A stretch of DNA of 64,000 nt from an uncultured beta proteobacterium (GCA_903875135.1 CAIQUZ010000114.1:62001-126000); one strand, 5' to 3'. Counted from the stretch's first letter, positions 45,864-57,616 are shown. Notes: generated from the letters alone by a model not told the origin. Made by a program: numbers and translations.

Positions 45864-48800
45864 TTAGGGGCCCGTGTTGGGCAGGGGCAATGCTGGAGAA
45901 ATAGGGGTACTTTTACTTGTATTATTTTTACCGGGCTCATTGAGAAGAGCTTTACGTCGAATATTTTGCAACACCTCAGGATCTATCGGTTTGCCAGACT
46001 GGTCCAGTGGAATTACTTCCGGATTTTGCCAACTCCCTTGGATTAGTAAGTCAGTTTGTAAGGCTTTATTAACACCAGTAGAAAATAGGTATTGCCCAAT
46101 CATGGTTGTAACTCCAATAATGGGCGTTACAAAATATAAAGCGGCTAGCGATGCTGAACCAAAATTAATTCTAGGGTAAATCGTGACACGAAGATCCTGA
46201 GTTTCACGATTTAAATTAATGATACCCCTTGAGGTAATTCGAGCGAGAGTACTTTGTAATTCAAAGTCCTTATTATTAATGACGCCGCGTCGAATATTCG
46301 CAGTGGCTTGAATTTTATCGAAAGGCGTTCCAGAACTGATAGCTTCTCCTAGACTGCCTTTAAAGTTTAATGTCACAAACTTAAACAAGCTTTGTAGACT
46401 CAAAATTCCTAATAATTTTGCAGCCCCAGGATCTACTTGCAAAATCGTGCCATTTTTAATTTCTAGACTCATCTCACCATTGAGGGTTAGGGTATTAAAG
46501 TCAATAGGGGAGCCTTGCCAATTCACCTCACTATGAATCGTACCTGCACCACCTGAAAGTACTTTAGATTTAGGACTGATTGAAGAAATGAGCTCTCCGG
46601 TGTTTTTCGTTTCAAGATCGATCATTAAAAATGTTTTACCAGCTTCATTGGATGAGGGCATTTCCCAACGACCGTTACCAGATAGGATGCCATTTTTATT
46701 TTTGATCAACATCTGGTCGATATTCCAATGCTTGTTCACTTGATGAGCTTGAAAGTTGACCTCACTATATTCTGCAGTTCCGAATATCAGGTTTTTAATG
46801 GAGATGTCCATATTCGGCAGATCTTGAGTAGTTGATTTTGATTTAGTGTTTGCGTGAACCTCCTTGTTCGGCTCAGGAATCTGAAGTTTAGTTAAGATAG
46901 CTTTGACTGCACCATTTGGAATCTGAGAGTTAGGAGTCTGCCATTGAAGCTCTCCCTCAAGTTCAGGTGAGTTGAGCTTAGCTACCCAGTCTTTATTCGT
47001 TTGCAAACCCTCTAGATTGATTTTATGGAACGTTCTATTGAGAACAATCATTTGATTAGTTTTTCCGGACAAGGTCGCGGTTAAAGGGGCTTGTCCGGAC
47101 ATTTCTTGATTTTCGCTTTTGGATTGATCGAACATGGCGGGGTTTAAAGATTGAACTTCACTCACTCGTTCAATCCATTGGTCTAATTGCAGAGTATCCA
47201 TATCAAATGCAATGTTCACAGGGGTAGAGACATTGTTTAAAGTAGCATTTCCAACGATCACGGCCGCTTTTTCGATGTGCTTATTGCGTAATTGTCCCGT
47301 TATTTGAAGCAGATTACCCAACTTCATATGCCAATCAGTTGTGTGATTGGCTGTTGAGTTGGTGGTCAATTTAACGACTCCTTCCATGGATTCACCCGCT
47401 AATTTGACCATCGGTTGAGGTAAATCAATGCGCGTTCGCTTTAAATCAAGATTTAATAGAACGGATGACTCATTCGGATTTCTGAGGATAGTCCCTTGAA
47501 TTGCCAAATTCCCTGTAAGAGCATTTTTTAGTGTATCTTGATGTAACCCTTGACTCACTAAAAGCAGTTCTTGTAATTGAGCGCTATCGATATCGCCACG
47601 CAGATCAATTTGTTCAGGATGCCCAGGGTTACTTTTAATAACGACTGGACCACCTAAAAAGCTCCCAACGATATCAGCTTTTTTTAGGCCTTTTTCATCG
47701 AAACTAAGGCTCCCTTTTTGAATCATTCCAGGAGGATGGTTGCCCCAGCGAATTTGGTTTTTATCAAGATCAACTTGAGCATCTAGCAGTGTTTTCTCAA
47801 CTTGACTAAAGTAGTGGTCTATTTTTAAATTGAGTTGAGCATTCCCATTGAAAGATAGTTGCTTCATCTGCGATTGCCATGGATAACCGATTGGCGAAGC
47901 ACTCAAATATTGAATAAAGTCTCCAAGAGCGCCATTAGCAACCCCTGTAACGGCTAAATGATTAGGGCTTTCAGATAAGTCCATTCTGGCAACAACATTT
48001 TTAACTTGAACATTTTTATAGATACCTAGCGGTGTACTGACATTTAATAAACTATTGTCCATCGTGATATCGGCATTAATTTTTTCAAAAGCTAGCCACT
48101 CACCTTTTGTCGTAGAGTCTGGCAGTATTGGTCTAAAAGATGCGTCCTTTAGATGAGCATCTAATTTAAATTCGCCAGGAAACTTATTGGAGTAGGGGAT
48201 GTTGTGGGTGTCCCCATGAATATGAAGACTACTATTTTCTAAGCGCCCCTTTAGTACGGCGCCTTTTAAATAGGTCATTGCAGATTTTGCAATATAACTA
48301 GGGACCAAACTTAAGAGTTTTTTAGCATCAATTTTGACCAAGTCGATATCTAAGTCAAGATGATCTTTAATGCCTTTATTGGGAGTTGTATAGGCAAACT
48401 TAGCAGAGAGGTCATTTTGTGAGTCTTTGATTTGAAGATGACGCGAGCCAAATTCCCATTCAGACTTTTTTTTCTGCCAGTAAAGTTCACCTGAAATTGG
48501 GGGAACAGTCACTTTGGTCTCTGTGAAGTAGGACTCTGATTGAAGTAGTAATTCTTGAGAATCAAGCGCCAATGAACCTGCATCTAAGGAGCCCTTGAGT
48601 ATTCCAGAAACACCTTTTATGCCCGGAATCTCATCCTTCCATGGTTGCCATCCAACACGATTAAGATTCCCTGAGAAAGTGAGTTCTTCATGTGCTTTGG
48701 AAAGGGGCTTTAATAAAGCATTTTCCTGAGGAATTTTCCACAGTATGTGCAGCTGATCAATCGTCCCCTCTGGTTGAAGTGCTTTCATTGGGCTGATCCA

Positions 48801-49928
48801 CTTTTCCGGCAGAGGTAACCCCTGAATGAATAACGAGGATTCAGAAAGCGGCAGTTGTGGCACCACGACCTCCAGCAATTGAATACCTTGATTGTTAGAA
48901 GTTGGAGTAACTTTAATTCCTAGATCATCCAAAGAGTAGGTTTGATTTTTCGTATCATCTAACATTTGCCACTGAAAAGTTTTCGTATTTATCAGATAGG
49001 TTTTATCTTTTGAGGTTTGGTCAATGGCTAAGTTGATCCGTTGTAGTTTTAATGGTGAACGATTGCCCAGCCATTGAATATTGATTTGAGAGCCATTGAG
49101 CTGAGCCTCGCTATGTTTCAACATACCCTCACTAAATTGCGTATGCCCAGTGAATTTTATCTCTCCAGACCCTGACTTAATTGGAGACTTTGTAATTTTT
49201 AATAGATTTGCAATATTGACCTTTTGAATATCCCATTGAAATTCACCATTCCAATTTCTCCAATCTGCCCGATCTGAAAAGGACTGGTGTTGAAACTCGC
49301 CAGAAATAGTTAAAAGACCTTGAGTTGGCCTAACAAAAGCATTTAAGTGGATATGGTGGTTATTCTTTTTGTTTTCCACAGAAAAAGATTCAATAGTAAA
49401 GTCGGTATCTGAGTTGTTAACAAGATCATCGGCAAGGTCCACCTGAATATTTTTCAGATCTAGTTTCGTAACCCGCAAAAGCCATTGCAACGAACTAGAG
49501 TTATCTCCTGATGGTTGACTCTTGATTCCCGCAAAGCTCCAAACCCCATCCTGATTTCTTTGTGCTTTGACAGAAATATTTTCGGCGACAAGATCCTCAA
49601 AGAGGGGCTGTCTGTCCCAAAGCGATTCCCAGCTAATAACGCCGGTAATCTTAGGAATATCTAAGAGTTTTTCAGGAGAGTCTTTTTTTTCAAAATGAAT
49701 ATTTTGGATTTCGAATGCTGGATGGAAGTTTTCCCAGTGTGTTTTGATAGATCCAATATGAGCATTGATTTCAAACTGCTCACTGATGAGGCTAGTTATT
49801 TGATCTTTTTTAGACTCAACTAGGGGCCAAAGAAGATATCGAACGACAATTTGCGAGAGAAACAAAGAGACGAAAACAATACCAAAAATTGAATATAGGG
49901 ACACTCTCAGGAGTCGAGATTGCATCAT
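45864..49928 (-). CDS. YhdP/AsmA-like (TamB-related) large envelope protein, 1354 aa
   Basis: N-terminal TM anchor, AsmA-like repeats, C-terminal GAAKLLGILSLQSLFKFVTLNFK and ITSRGIINLNRETQDLRVTIYPRIN. Confidence 0.88.
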   Translation of the reverse strand: MMQSRLLRVSLYSIFGIVFVSLFLSQIVVRYLLWPLVESKKDQITSLISEQFEINAHIGSIKTHWENFHPAFEIQNIHFEKKDSPEKLLDIPKITGVISWESLWDRQPLFEDLVAENISVKAQRNQDGVWSFAGIKSQPSGDNSSSLQWLLRVTKLDLKNIQVDLADDLVNNSDTDFTIESFSVENKKNNHHIHLNAFVRPTQGLLTISGEFQHQSFSDRADWRNWNGEFQWDIQKVNIANLLKITKSPIKSGSGEIKFTGHTQFSEGMLKHSEAQLNGSQINIQWLGNRSPLKLQRINLAIDQTSKDKTYLINTKTFQWQMLDDTKNQTYSLDDLGIKVTPTSNNQGIQLLEVVVPQLPLSESSLFIQGLPLPEKWISPMKALQPEGTIDQLHILWKIPQENALLKPLSKAHEELTFSGNLNRVGWQPWKDEIPGIKGVSGILKGSLDAGSLALDSQELLLQSESYFTETKVTVPPISGELYWQKKKSEWEFGSRHLQIKDSQNDLSAKFAYTTPNKGIKDHLDLDIDLVKIDAKKLLSLVPSYIAKSAMTYLKGAVLKGRLENSSLHIHGDTHNIPYSNKFPGEFKLDAHLKDASFRPILPDSTTKGEWLAFEKINADITMDNSLLNVSTPLGIYKNVQVKNVVARMDLSESPNHLAVTGVANGALGDFIQYLSASPIGYPWQSQMKQLSFNGNAQLNLKIDHYFSQVEKTLLDAQVDLDKNQIRWGNHPPGMIQKGSLSFDEKGLKKADIVGSFLGGPVVIKSNPGHPEQIDLRGDIDSAQLQELLLVSQGLHQDTLKNALTGNLAIQGTILRNPNESSVLLNLDLKRTRIDLPQPMVKLAGESMEGVVKLTTNSTANHTTDWHMKLGNLLQITGQLRNKHIEKAAVIVGNATLNNVSTPVNIAFDMDTLQLDQWIERVSEVQSLNPAMFDQSKSENQEMSGQAPLTATLSGKTNQMIVLNRTFHKINLEGLQTNKDWVAKLNSPELEGELQWQTPNSQIPNGAVKAILTKLQIPEPNKEVHANTKSKSTTQDLPNMDISIKNLIFGTAEYSEVNFQAHQVNKHWNIDQMLIKNKNGILSGNGRWEMPSSNEAGKTFLMIDLETKNTGELISSISPKSKVLSGGAGTIHSEVNWQGSPIDFNTLTLNGEMSLEIKNGTILQVDPGAAKLLGILSLQSLFKFVTLNFKGSLGEAISSGTPFDKIQATANIRRGVINNKDFELQSTLARITSRGIINLNRETQDLRVTIYPRINFGSASLAALYFVTPIIGVTTMIGQYLFSTGVNKALQTDLLIQGSWQNPEVIPLDQSGKPIDPEVLQNIRRKALLNEPGKNNTSKSTPISPALPLPNTGP

Positions 49929-50044
49929 TTAGCCGGAATTGTCTTAACAATGCGAATAGGCATGTGATTTAAAAAGATCGATAACATATCTCTTATTATC
50001 CGATAAGGTGATGAAGGCGATGGGTTTTTTGATACTATTTTGAG

Positions 50045-52816
50045 ATGTCCGAAGATCTTGATATCGCTAAGCAATATTCACAATTCCTCCAAACAAGGCT
50101 AAACGCTCATCCTGATTGGGAAAAATCGATCTTAGACCGCTGTCATCTGGAGGTCAATCCGGCAATCTTAGAGACTTTTTTTGAAGAAACTGTGGGGAAT
50201 TCCTTTCTGGATCTCGACGAGCCCGACTTTTTAGCAAAAATTCGTATCACTAGACAAAAATTGATGTTGTTAATGGCGCTGAGGGATTTATCAGGAAAAG
50301 CGACGCTAGAAGAAGTCATGCAAGCGGTGACTCTTTTAGCCGAAAAAGCGCTGTTCATGATGACTGAGTACTACGCACAGCAGCTGCGAGCCACCTTTGG
50401 GAGTCCTCTTGACCAGACTCATCAGGAAATGAAGTTGTGGATTATTGGGATGGGTAAGTTAGGAGGAAAAGAGCTGAATGTGAGTTCAGATATCGACCTC
50501 ATTTTTTTATATGACTTTGATGGACAGACTCAGGGAGGGGGTAAATCACTATCGCATCATGAATGGTTCACTCTTTTAGGTAAAAAAGTGATAAAAGGGC
50601 TCAGTGATCTCACAGCCGAAGGTTTTGTATTTCGAGTAGACATGCGCTTAAGGCCAAATGGTGATTCAGGGCCCTTGGTTTGTTCTTTAAAGATGCTTGA
50701 GGAATATTTTTTAGTTCAGGGTAGGGAGTGGGAGCGATATGCGTGGATTAAGGCGCGTTTAGTTTACCCCCTCTCACAAGATGATGGTTCAGGACTTTGT
50801 CCTGCCTTAATGAAATTAGTGAAGCCGTTTGTTTATCGTAAATATCTTGACTATGGGATTGTTGATGCCGTTCGAAACCTACATCAACAGATTCGTTATG
50901 AAGCTAATTTAAGAGCTACGCAATTCCCTGACCGCGCAGCAGATATTAAATTGGGTAGTGGCGGAATTCGAGAAATAGAGTTTTTGGCACAAATGTATCA
51001 ATTAATTCGGGGAGGGCAAGAACAAGCCTTACGAATTCGTTCAACGGTACAAACATTAAAAGTCATTCAATCTTTGAGATTTTTATCTGAAAAAGATATT
51101 CAACGATTACTAGGCGCTTATTATTTCTTGCGACAACTAGAGCATCGCTTGCAATGGTGGAATGATGCACAGATTCATTATTTACCAATTGATGAGACAG
51201 CGCTTCTTCGTCTTGCGCATAGCATGAACTTTGATACGACGGAGCCATTTTTAAAAAATTTAAAGGATCATCAGACAGTTGTTGCCCAATTATTTTCTGA
51301 GGCATTTACCTTAGATAATCAGCCTAACCAATTGGCTATTGCTGATGAGCATTTCTTTGGTTTTTTTGAGTTATACCCAGAATTTAAAAGACGGTATGAG
51401 CGATTATTAAAAAGTCCTAGATATCTGTTAGCGAATGATTTAGCGAAACAAAATCTCAACATTATTCTACTGAGAGTTGCTGAATATCAGCCTTGTGTAT
51501 CTGAGCATGTATTACTTCAATTTTTAGATTTTATTGAGGTGATTCTGCGGCGAACTGCTTATTTATCGCTATTAAGAGAATATCCAAAAGTTTTAGAACG
51601 AGTTTTCATTCTCCTGAATGAATCTAGGTGGGGTACGGGTTATTTAATTCAGCATCCACATGTTTTAGATGAATTAATTTATCCAGAACAGGAGCTTTCT
51701 CCAGAAAAAGACGGTCCATCCTATTGGCGTGAATGGCAGTTACAACTGAAAAGAAAGTTGGCGGCTATTCAAAAAGAGGACTCTAGCCAAGAGCAATTAT
51801 GGAATGCCTTAAGAGATACACATCATGCCGAAATCTTTCAAACTCTACTGGCTGACTTAGGGATTGGTAGGGAAAGAGCATTAAAGGTTGAAGAGGTGAG
51901 TGATCGCCTTTCTTCTATGGCAGATATTGTTATTGATCAAACATTACATCAAATTTGGACGCCTATTGCGAAGAAATTTGGTTTTCCGGCGGATATTCAA
52001 GATTCAGGATTTGGTGTCATTGCATATGGCAAATTAGGTGGTAAAGAGTTAGGTTATGGGTCCGACCTAGACTTGGTTTTTGTCTACGATGATTTACATC
52101 CTGCTTTTCGAGAAGAATTTGTAGAACAATTTCTCGTATTGGTTCGTCGGCTTATTATGTGGTTTACCACGGCGACGAGTTCAGGAACCTTATTTGATAT
52201 TGATACACGTCTACGCCCTAATGGCGTTTCTGGATTAATGGTGACTAGTCTCACATCATTTTCACAATACCAAATGCTGCAAGGTAGTAATGCTGCGTGG
52301 TTATGGGAGCATCAGGCACTGACACGTGCTAGATTTTGTGCCGGTAGTGAGTCGGCAAAGACGCGTTTTAATGAAATACGTTCTCGTGTTTTAACCATGT
52401 TGAGAGATCCGACCTATTTACGAACGCAAATTCAGGATATGCGGGAAAAAATTCATGAGGGGCATCCCAATCGGACTGACTTATTTGATTTAAAGCATGA
52501 CGCTGGTGGAATGGTTGATATTGAATTTATGGTGCAGTTCATTGTTTTACAACATGCTTGGGAATACCCTGAGCTCATTCTAAATTTAGGTAACATTGCT
52601 TTACTGAAAACAGCCGCCCAATTTTTGATTATTCAACAACAAGATGCCGATGATATATCAGCAGCCTATCGCCTATTTAGAAAAAAACAGCATCAATTGC
52701 GTCTTGACGGTCAAACGGTTGCGCGTGTTTCCAGCTTGGATAGTAACGAACCATTTTTAGACGCTAGAGAACGGGTGCAACAACTTTGGCGACGACTGAT
52801 GCTAGCGAATCATTGA
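50045..52816 (+). CDS. glnE: Bifunctional glutamine synthetase adenylyltransferase/deadenylase
   Basis: WIIGMGKLGGKELNVSSDIDLIFLYDFDG; VIAYGKLGGKELGYGSDLDLVFVYD; VDMRLRPNGDSGPLVCSL. Confidence 0.97.
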   Translation: MSEDLDIAKQYSQFLQTRLNAHPDWEKSILDRCHLEVNPAILETFFEETVGNSFLDLDEPDFLAKIRITRQKLMLLMALRDLSGKATLEEVMQAVTLLAEKALFMMTEYYAQQLRATFGSPLDQTHQEMKLWIIGMGKLGGKELNVSSDIDLIFLYDFDGQTQGGGKSLSHHEWFTLLGKKVIKGLSDLTAEGFVFRVDMRLRPNGDSGPLVCSLKMLEEYFLVQGREWERYAWIKARLVYPLSQDDGSGLCPALMKLVKPFVYRKYLDYGIVDAVRNLHQQIRYEANLRATQFPDRAADIKLGSGGIREIEFLAQMYQLIRGGQEQALRIRSTVQTLKVIQSLRFLSEKDIQRLLGAYYFLRQLEHRLQWWNDAQIHYLPIDETALLRLAHSMNFDTTEPFLKNLKDHQTVVAQLFSEAFTLDNQPNQLAIADEHFFGFFELYPEFKRRYERLLKSPRYLLANDLAKQNLNIILLRVAEYQPCVSEHVLLQFLDFIEVILRRTAYLSLLREYPKVLERVFILLNESRWGTGYLIQHPHVLDELIYPEQELSPEKDGPSYWREWQLQLKRKLAAIQKEDSSQEQLWNALRDTHHAEIFQTLLADLGIGRERALKVEEVSDRLSSMADIVIDQTLHQIWTPIAKKFGFPADIQDSGFGVIAYGKLGGKELGYGSDLDLVFVYDDLHPAFREEFVEQFLVLVRRLIMWFTTATSSGTLFDIDTRLRPNGVSGLMVTSLTSFSQYQMLQGSNAAWLWEHQALTRARFCAGSESAKTRFNEIRSRVLTMLRDPTYLRTQIQDMREKIHEGHPNRTDLFDLKHDAGGMVDIEFMVQFIVLQHAWEYPELILNLGNIALLKTAAQFLIIQQQDADDISAAYRLFRKKQHQLRLDGQTVARVSSLDSNEPFLDARERVQQLWRRLMLANH

Positions 52817-54477
52817 CCCAGTAGTTCACGTGCATGTCTTAGGGTGGTGTCTGTAATTGTTGCCCCGCCCAGCATACGGGCAATTTCTTGGACGCGATCT
52901 TGTCGGGTCAGTACTTTGATTTCGCTCAATGTTTGTTGATTTTCGATGATTTTTTGCACGCGCCATTGCTGATCACCTTGAGCAGCAACTTGCGGTAGAT
53001 GAGTGACACACATCACTTGATGTGATTGTCCCAATTTCTTGAGCAAGCCCCCCACCGTTTGCGCAACCGCACCTCCGATACCGGCATCTACTTCGTCAAA
53101 GATTAACGTTGGAATGGCACTCGCACGGCTAGCGATTACAGCGATGGCTAAGCTAATCCGTGCCAGTTCACCACCAGAAGCTACTTTAGCAATTGATCTT
53201 GGCTTTACACCTGGGTGTCCGGCCACTAAAAAATCAATACTTTCTAGCCCAAATTGATTACCTTGTTCGAGGGGGATTAATTCAATGCTAAAAGTTCCAC
53301 CCGTCATTGCCAGATGTTGCATGGCTTCAGTGACCTCTTTAGATAAATCTGCAGCGGCTGATTTTCTCGCTTGTGATAGCTGCTTGGCAATTTTTAAGTA
53401 ATCTTGAGAAGCCTTAGCCAGATCTTTTTCAAGAGCTGCAATATTTTGAGCGGCCTCTAATGATGACAATTCTTCTTGCAAATCTTCCCAAACCTGAGGC
53501 AGGTCATTTGGTTGACAATGAATTTTTTTAGACAATCGGTAATATTCTTGAAGTCGTGTATCGAGCAGAGTTAAACGATCAGGGTCTAGGTCGAGTTTTT
53601 GTAAATAGCGATTAATGGTGTGGGCTGCTTCATCAATCTGGATTGCGGCGGGTTCTAAAGCTTCTTTGGCGCTCAGTAATGCATTATCCATTCGCAATAA
53701 ACTCTCCAGAAGGGTTTGTGCTTTAGATATTTGGTCCATTAAAGCATTTTCTCCGTCACTCAGGAGGTTAACCAACTCTTGAGAGCCATCAATGAGTTCT
53801 GCTGCATGCGACAAGCGGCTGTGTTCAATTTGAATCTCTGACCACTCGCCAGACTTTGGGGCTAAAAGATTTAACTCTTCTAGTTGCCATTCCAAACGTT
53901 CTTTTTCTTTCGCTAAATTTTGGCCCGCAGCATTTGCTAGATTTAGTTTTTTTTCAATAGCCATCCAATGTTGATGAGTTTGGAGGACTTCGTCCCGAAG
54001 ACCTGTGAGGTTTGCATGACGATCGAGTAAGTCTCGTTGAGCGCCAGGTTTTAACAATAATTGATGTTCATGTTGACCATGTATATCGACGAGTTGCTCA
54101 CCTAATTCTTTCATTTGATGCAGAGTGGCATTCGTGCCATTGATAAAAGCGCGAGCTCGCCCGGAGCCCTCGATGATTCGTTTCAATTGAATGGTATGAC
54201 CATCATCTTCTAATGGAAAACCAAACTCCTCCAACCAGTGGTTGAGTAACACTTGCATTTCAGTGGAGATAGAAAAATTGGCACAGATATGAGCGCGCGA
54301 ACACCCCTCACGAATCAGACTGCTATCGGCACGGCCACCCATCGCAATGGCTAAAGCATCGAGCAGGATAGACTTTCCCGCACCGGTTTCCCCGGTCAGA
54401 ACTGTAAAGCCATTCATCAAATCTAATTCAAGATGATTGACGATGACAAAATCGCGAATATCTAAACTTTGTAGCAT
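52810..54477 (-). CDS. recN: DNA repair protein RecN
   Basis: MLQSLDIRDFVIVNHLELDLMNGFTVLTGETGAGKSILLDALAIAMGGRAD; FDEVDAGIGGAVAQTVG; the ATG at 54477 is preferred. Confidence 0.97.
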   Translation of the reverse strand: MLQSLDIRDFVIVNHLELDLMNGFTVLTGETGAGKSILLDALAIAMGGRADSSLIREGCSRAHICANFSISTEMQVLLNHWLEEFGFPLEDDGHTIQLKRIIEGSGRARAFINGTNATLHQMKELGEQLVDIHGQHEHQLLLKPGAQRDLLDRHANLTGLRDEVLQTHQHWMAIEKKLNLANAAGQNLAKEKERLEWQLEELNLLAPKSGEWSEIQIEHSRLSHAAELIDGSQELVNLLSDGENALMDQISKAQTLLESLLRMDNALLSAKEALEPAAIQIDEAAHTINRYLQKLDLDPDRLTLLDTRLQEYYRLSKKIHCQPNDLPQVWEDLQEELSSLEAAQNIAALEKDLAKASQDYLKIAKQLSQARKSAAADLSKEVTEAMQHLAMTGGTFSIELIPLEQGNQFGLESIDFLVAGHPGVKPRSIAKVASGGELARISLAIAVIASRASAIPTLIFDEVDAGIGGAVAQTVGGLLKKLGQSHQVMCVTHLPQVAAQGDQQWRVQKIIENQQTLSEIKVLTRQDRVQEIARMLGGATITDTTLRHARELLGQ

Positions 54478-54481
54478 ATTT

Positions 54482-55381
54482 TTACAACGACGAAGGGTAC
54501 TCGTTCCAGTGTAACTTTTCTCGGAGTGTCCGATAGTCACTATGACCTTTCGGATGCAGAAGTGTTACGAGTTTATCGGATTTCCTCACTCGAATTTGGT
54601 CGCCAATTTGCAAAGTTGATAGAGATTGCATGTCAAAGTGGGCACTAACATCTTTTCCACCAGCAACCTCAATCGTTATTTCCACATTAGCAGGAAGAAC
54701 GATGGGGCGATTCGATAAGGCATGGGGGGAAATAGGGGTTAAAACGATACCATCAACACGAGGATGCAAGATTGGTCCCCCTGAAGACAGGCTATAAGCT
54801 GTTGAGCCTGTTGGGGTGGCAACAATTAAGCCATCTGATCTTTGGTTATACATAAAGCTACCATTCACACTGACGGCAAGTTCAACCATGCCGGTTAGGC
54901 GTGAGCGATTCACAACTACATCATTTAGAGCAAGTCCAAAATGCGTAATGGCATTTTCACGAACCACCTCTGCTTCTAACAGTGATCGGGAATCAAGTTC
55001 ATAACTACCTTGAAGCATTTGTGGAAGAATTTGCGCTACTTCTTGTAATGGAATATCGGTCATATAGCCTAATCGGCCCATATTAATGCCGATTACGGGG
55101 ATATTGGCACCAGCAAGATGGCGACCAACGCCGAGTAAAGTTCCATCGCCACCAATCACAATCACAGCATCTATTTGACCTTCAAGTTCACTAATCTTAA
55201 TGGAAGGTTGTTTTGTGAATTGAGTAAAGCGAGCCGTTTCTTCTTCGATAAAAACTTGACTACCTTGTTTCGTGACTAGGGTTGTCAGTTGTTCGATCAC
55301 TTGATCGATACCTTCAGCCTGAAATTTACCAATTAAAGCTACTCGTGCAAAGATTGAGGGTGAGGTTTTTTGATTTGCCAT
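54482..55381 (-). CDS. nadK: NAD kinase
   Basis: VIVIGGDGTLLGVGRHLAGANIPVIGINMGRLGYMTDI; RSDGLIVATPTGSTAYSLSSGGPILHP; the ATG at 55381 is preferred. Confidence 0.97.
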   Translation of the reverse strand: MANQKTSPSIFARVALIGKFQAEGIDQVIEQLTTLVTKQGSQVFIEEETARFTQFTKQPSIKISELEGQIDAVIVIGGDGTLLGVGRHLAGANIPVIGINMGRLGYMTDIPLQEVAQILPQMLQGSYELDSRSLLEAEVVRENAITHFGLALNDVVVNRSRLTGMVELAVSVNGSFMYNQRSDGLIVATPTGSTAYSLSSGGPILHPRVDGIVLTPISPHALSNRPIVLPANVEITIEVAGGKDVSAHFDMQSLSTLQIGDQIRVRKSDKLVTLLHPKGHSDYRTLREKLHWNEYPSSL

Positions 55382-55456
55382 TCCTTGATTAAACCATAGC
55401 AAAAGCACACTTTCAATTTAATCCTATCACCAAATCGATCAGGATTGGTTAGAATC

Positions 55457-56479
55457 ATGACTTATATGGATAAAAGATCCCGAGAACTACTTAAAACCCT
55501 GATCGAAAGATATATATCTGAAGGGCAGCCCGTTGGCTCTAGAACCCTTTCAAGGCACTCCGGCCTTGATTTATCTGCAGCGACTATCCGTAATGTGATG
55601 GCAGATCTAGAGGATATGGGCTTTGTTACCAGCCCTCACACATCAGCAGGTCGTATTCCGACGCCAAGAGGGTATCGGTTATTTGTCGACACCATGTTAA
55701 CGATTCAGCCGCTAGAAGAGATTGCTACGAGAGAAGCGACGGATGGTATTCAGCCGGACTCTCCGCAAAGGGTCATTGCCGCCGCGGCTCAAGTCCTATC
55801 CAATTTATCCAGTTTTGCTGGTGTGGTAATGTCACCAAAACGGACACAAGTTTTCCGTCAAATTGAGTTTTTACGATTATCCGAAAAAAGGATTTTACTG
55901 ATCTTGGTATCTCCCCAGGGCGACGTCCAAAATCGAATTTTAATGACAACTACCGATTACTCGCCGTCACAACTTGTGGAAGCGAGTAATTACATTAATT
56001 CAAACTATGCTGGGCTTGACTTTGAATCAGTTCGTGCCCGTTTAAGGTCAGAGCTTGACGGATTAAGAGCAGACATTACGGCACTCATGAATCAGGCTGT
56101 AGAAGCCAGTTCCGATTCCTTAAAAGAAAATCAAGATAGCGTAATTATTGCTGGTGAAAAAAAGTTATTAGAAGTTGGCGAATTAGTTTCAGACATGGAT
56201 AAGATTAAGCGATTGTTTAAAGTATTTGAACATCAGGCAAGCTTGATTCAGTTATTGGATGAATCGAGCAAAGCGAGTGGCGTTCAAATTTTTATCGGCG
56301 GAGAAAGCAGCCTGGTTCCCCTTGACGACATGGCTGTCATCACAGCACCTTATCATGTAAACGGTATCATTGTAGGTACACTTGGTGTGATTGGCCCCAC
56401 CAGAATGGCTTATGAGAGAGTAATTCCGATTGTCGACATTACTGCTAAGCTCTTAAGTAGTGCGTTAAGCCAGCAGTAA
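55457..56479 (+). CDS. hrcA: Heat-inducible transcription repressor HrcA
   Basis: [74 protein letters not shown]. Confidence 0.97.
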   Translation: MTYMDKRSRELLKTLIERYISEGQPVGSRTLSRHSGLDLSAATIRNVMADLEDMGFVTSPHTSAGRIPTPRGYRLFVDTMLTIQPLEEIATREATDGIQPDSPQRVIAAAAQVLSNLSSFAGVVMSPKRTQVFRQIEFLRLSEKRILLILVSPQGDVQNRILMTTTDYSPSQLVEASNYINSNYAGLDFESVRARLRSELDGLRADITALMNQAVEASSDSLKENQDSVIIAGEKKLLEVGELVSDMDKIKRLFKVFEHQASLIQLLDESSKASGVQIFIGGESSLVPLDDMAVITAPYHVNGIIVGTLGVIGPTRMAYERVIPIVDITAKLLSSALSQQ

Positions 56480-56494
56480 ATTCGAAAGTACATT

Positions 56495-57616
56495 GTGAAT
56501 AAACAAAAATTAGACCCTATAAAAGCGCATGCAACTAGCTCAAAGTTAGGCATATTGCTGGTTAACCTTGGTACACCTGACGCACCAACCGCGCAAAAGG
56601 TTCGTCCTTACCTTAAGCAATTTTTATCAGATCCACGAGTCATAGAAATCCCTAAGATCATCTGGTGGTTTATTTTAAATTTGATCATTTTGCCAATACG
56701 ATCCAGTGCGTCAGCGAAAAAATACGCTTCTGTATGGATGGACGGCCTAGAAGGTGGGGCGCCATTATTTGTTTATTCTAATCAACAAGCAGTTCTACTT
56801 CGACAAGAGTTGAATACGGATCCCTCTCATCCAGTCGTGGTTGAATTGGGGATGAGATATGGCAACCCATCTTTGGCAAGTGCTTTGGACAAATTCGATC
56901 AACAAGGAGTAGATCGTTTGCTGGTCTTGCCACTATATCCGCAGTATTCAGCTGCAACAACAGCTTCTACGTATGATGAAATATTCCGAGTTTATAAAGA
57001 AAGTAGAAATCCACCTGAAATTAGGACGATTAAGCATTTTCATGATCACCCACTTTATATTGCAGCCCTAAAAGCCCAAGTAGAGGAGTTTTGGGAGCAA
57101 CATGGCAAACCTAATTTTGAGCGAGGTGAAAAACTCATTATGTCTTTTCATGGGGTTCCGAAACGAACATTAGATTTTGGGGACCCGTATCACTGCGAGT
57201 GTCATAAAACTGGACGCTTGTTGCGTGAAGCACTCGGCTTAACGTCTGATGAGGCTTTAGTGAGTTTTCAATCGCGTTTTGGCAAAGCTGAGTGGCTAAA
57301 GCCATACACAGCACCTTTGTTGGAGAGCCTAGGAAAGTTAGGTACAACGAGGGTGGATATTTTTTGTCCAGGATTTCCAGCGGATTGTTTAGAGACCCTC
57401 GAGGAAATTGCCATGGAAGGTAAAGAAATATTTCGGCATGCTGGGGGGCAGAGCTATAACGCGATTCCCTGTCTGAATTCTCAAACTCAATGGATCATGG
57501 CATTAAGAGCCATGGTTGAGGAGCATACGCGAGGTTGGGGCAAAATTTCTTCAGTTGAAGAGCTGGAGTTGCGAAAAACCCGATACCAAGTCATAGAAAA
57601 GTCCCTCACTGAGTAA
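56495..57616 (+). CDS. hemH: Ferrochelatase (GTG start)
   Basis: GILLVNLGTPDAPTAQKVRPYLKQFLSDPRVIEIPK; LIMSFHGVPKRTLDFGDPYHCECHKT; FCPGFPADCLETLEEI. Confidence 0.97.
   Translation: MNKQKLDPIKAHATSSKLGILLVNLGTPDAPTAQKVRPYLKQFLSDPRVIEIPKIIWWFILNLIILPIRSSASAKKYASVWMDGLEGGAPLFVYSNQQAVLLRQELNTDPSHPVVVELGMRYGNPSLASALDKFDQQGVDRLLVLPLYPQYSAATTASTYDEIFRVYKESRNPPEIRTIKHFHDHPLYIAALKAQVEEFWEQHGKPNFERGEKLIMSFHGVPKRTLDFGDPYHCECHKTGRLLREALGLTSDEALVSFQSRFGKAEWLKPYTAPLLESLGKLGTTRVDIFCPGFPADCLETLEEIAMEGKEIFRHAGGQSYNAIPCLNSQTQWIMALRAMVEEHTRGWGKISSVEELELRKTRYQVIEKSLTE

Noticed and set aside
45874-46179. 101-aa + strand ORF opposite the YhdP-like gene
   Set aside because: Antisense shadow ORF with no recognisable domain.
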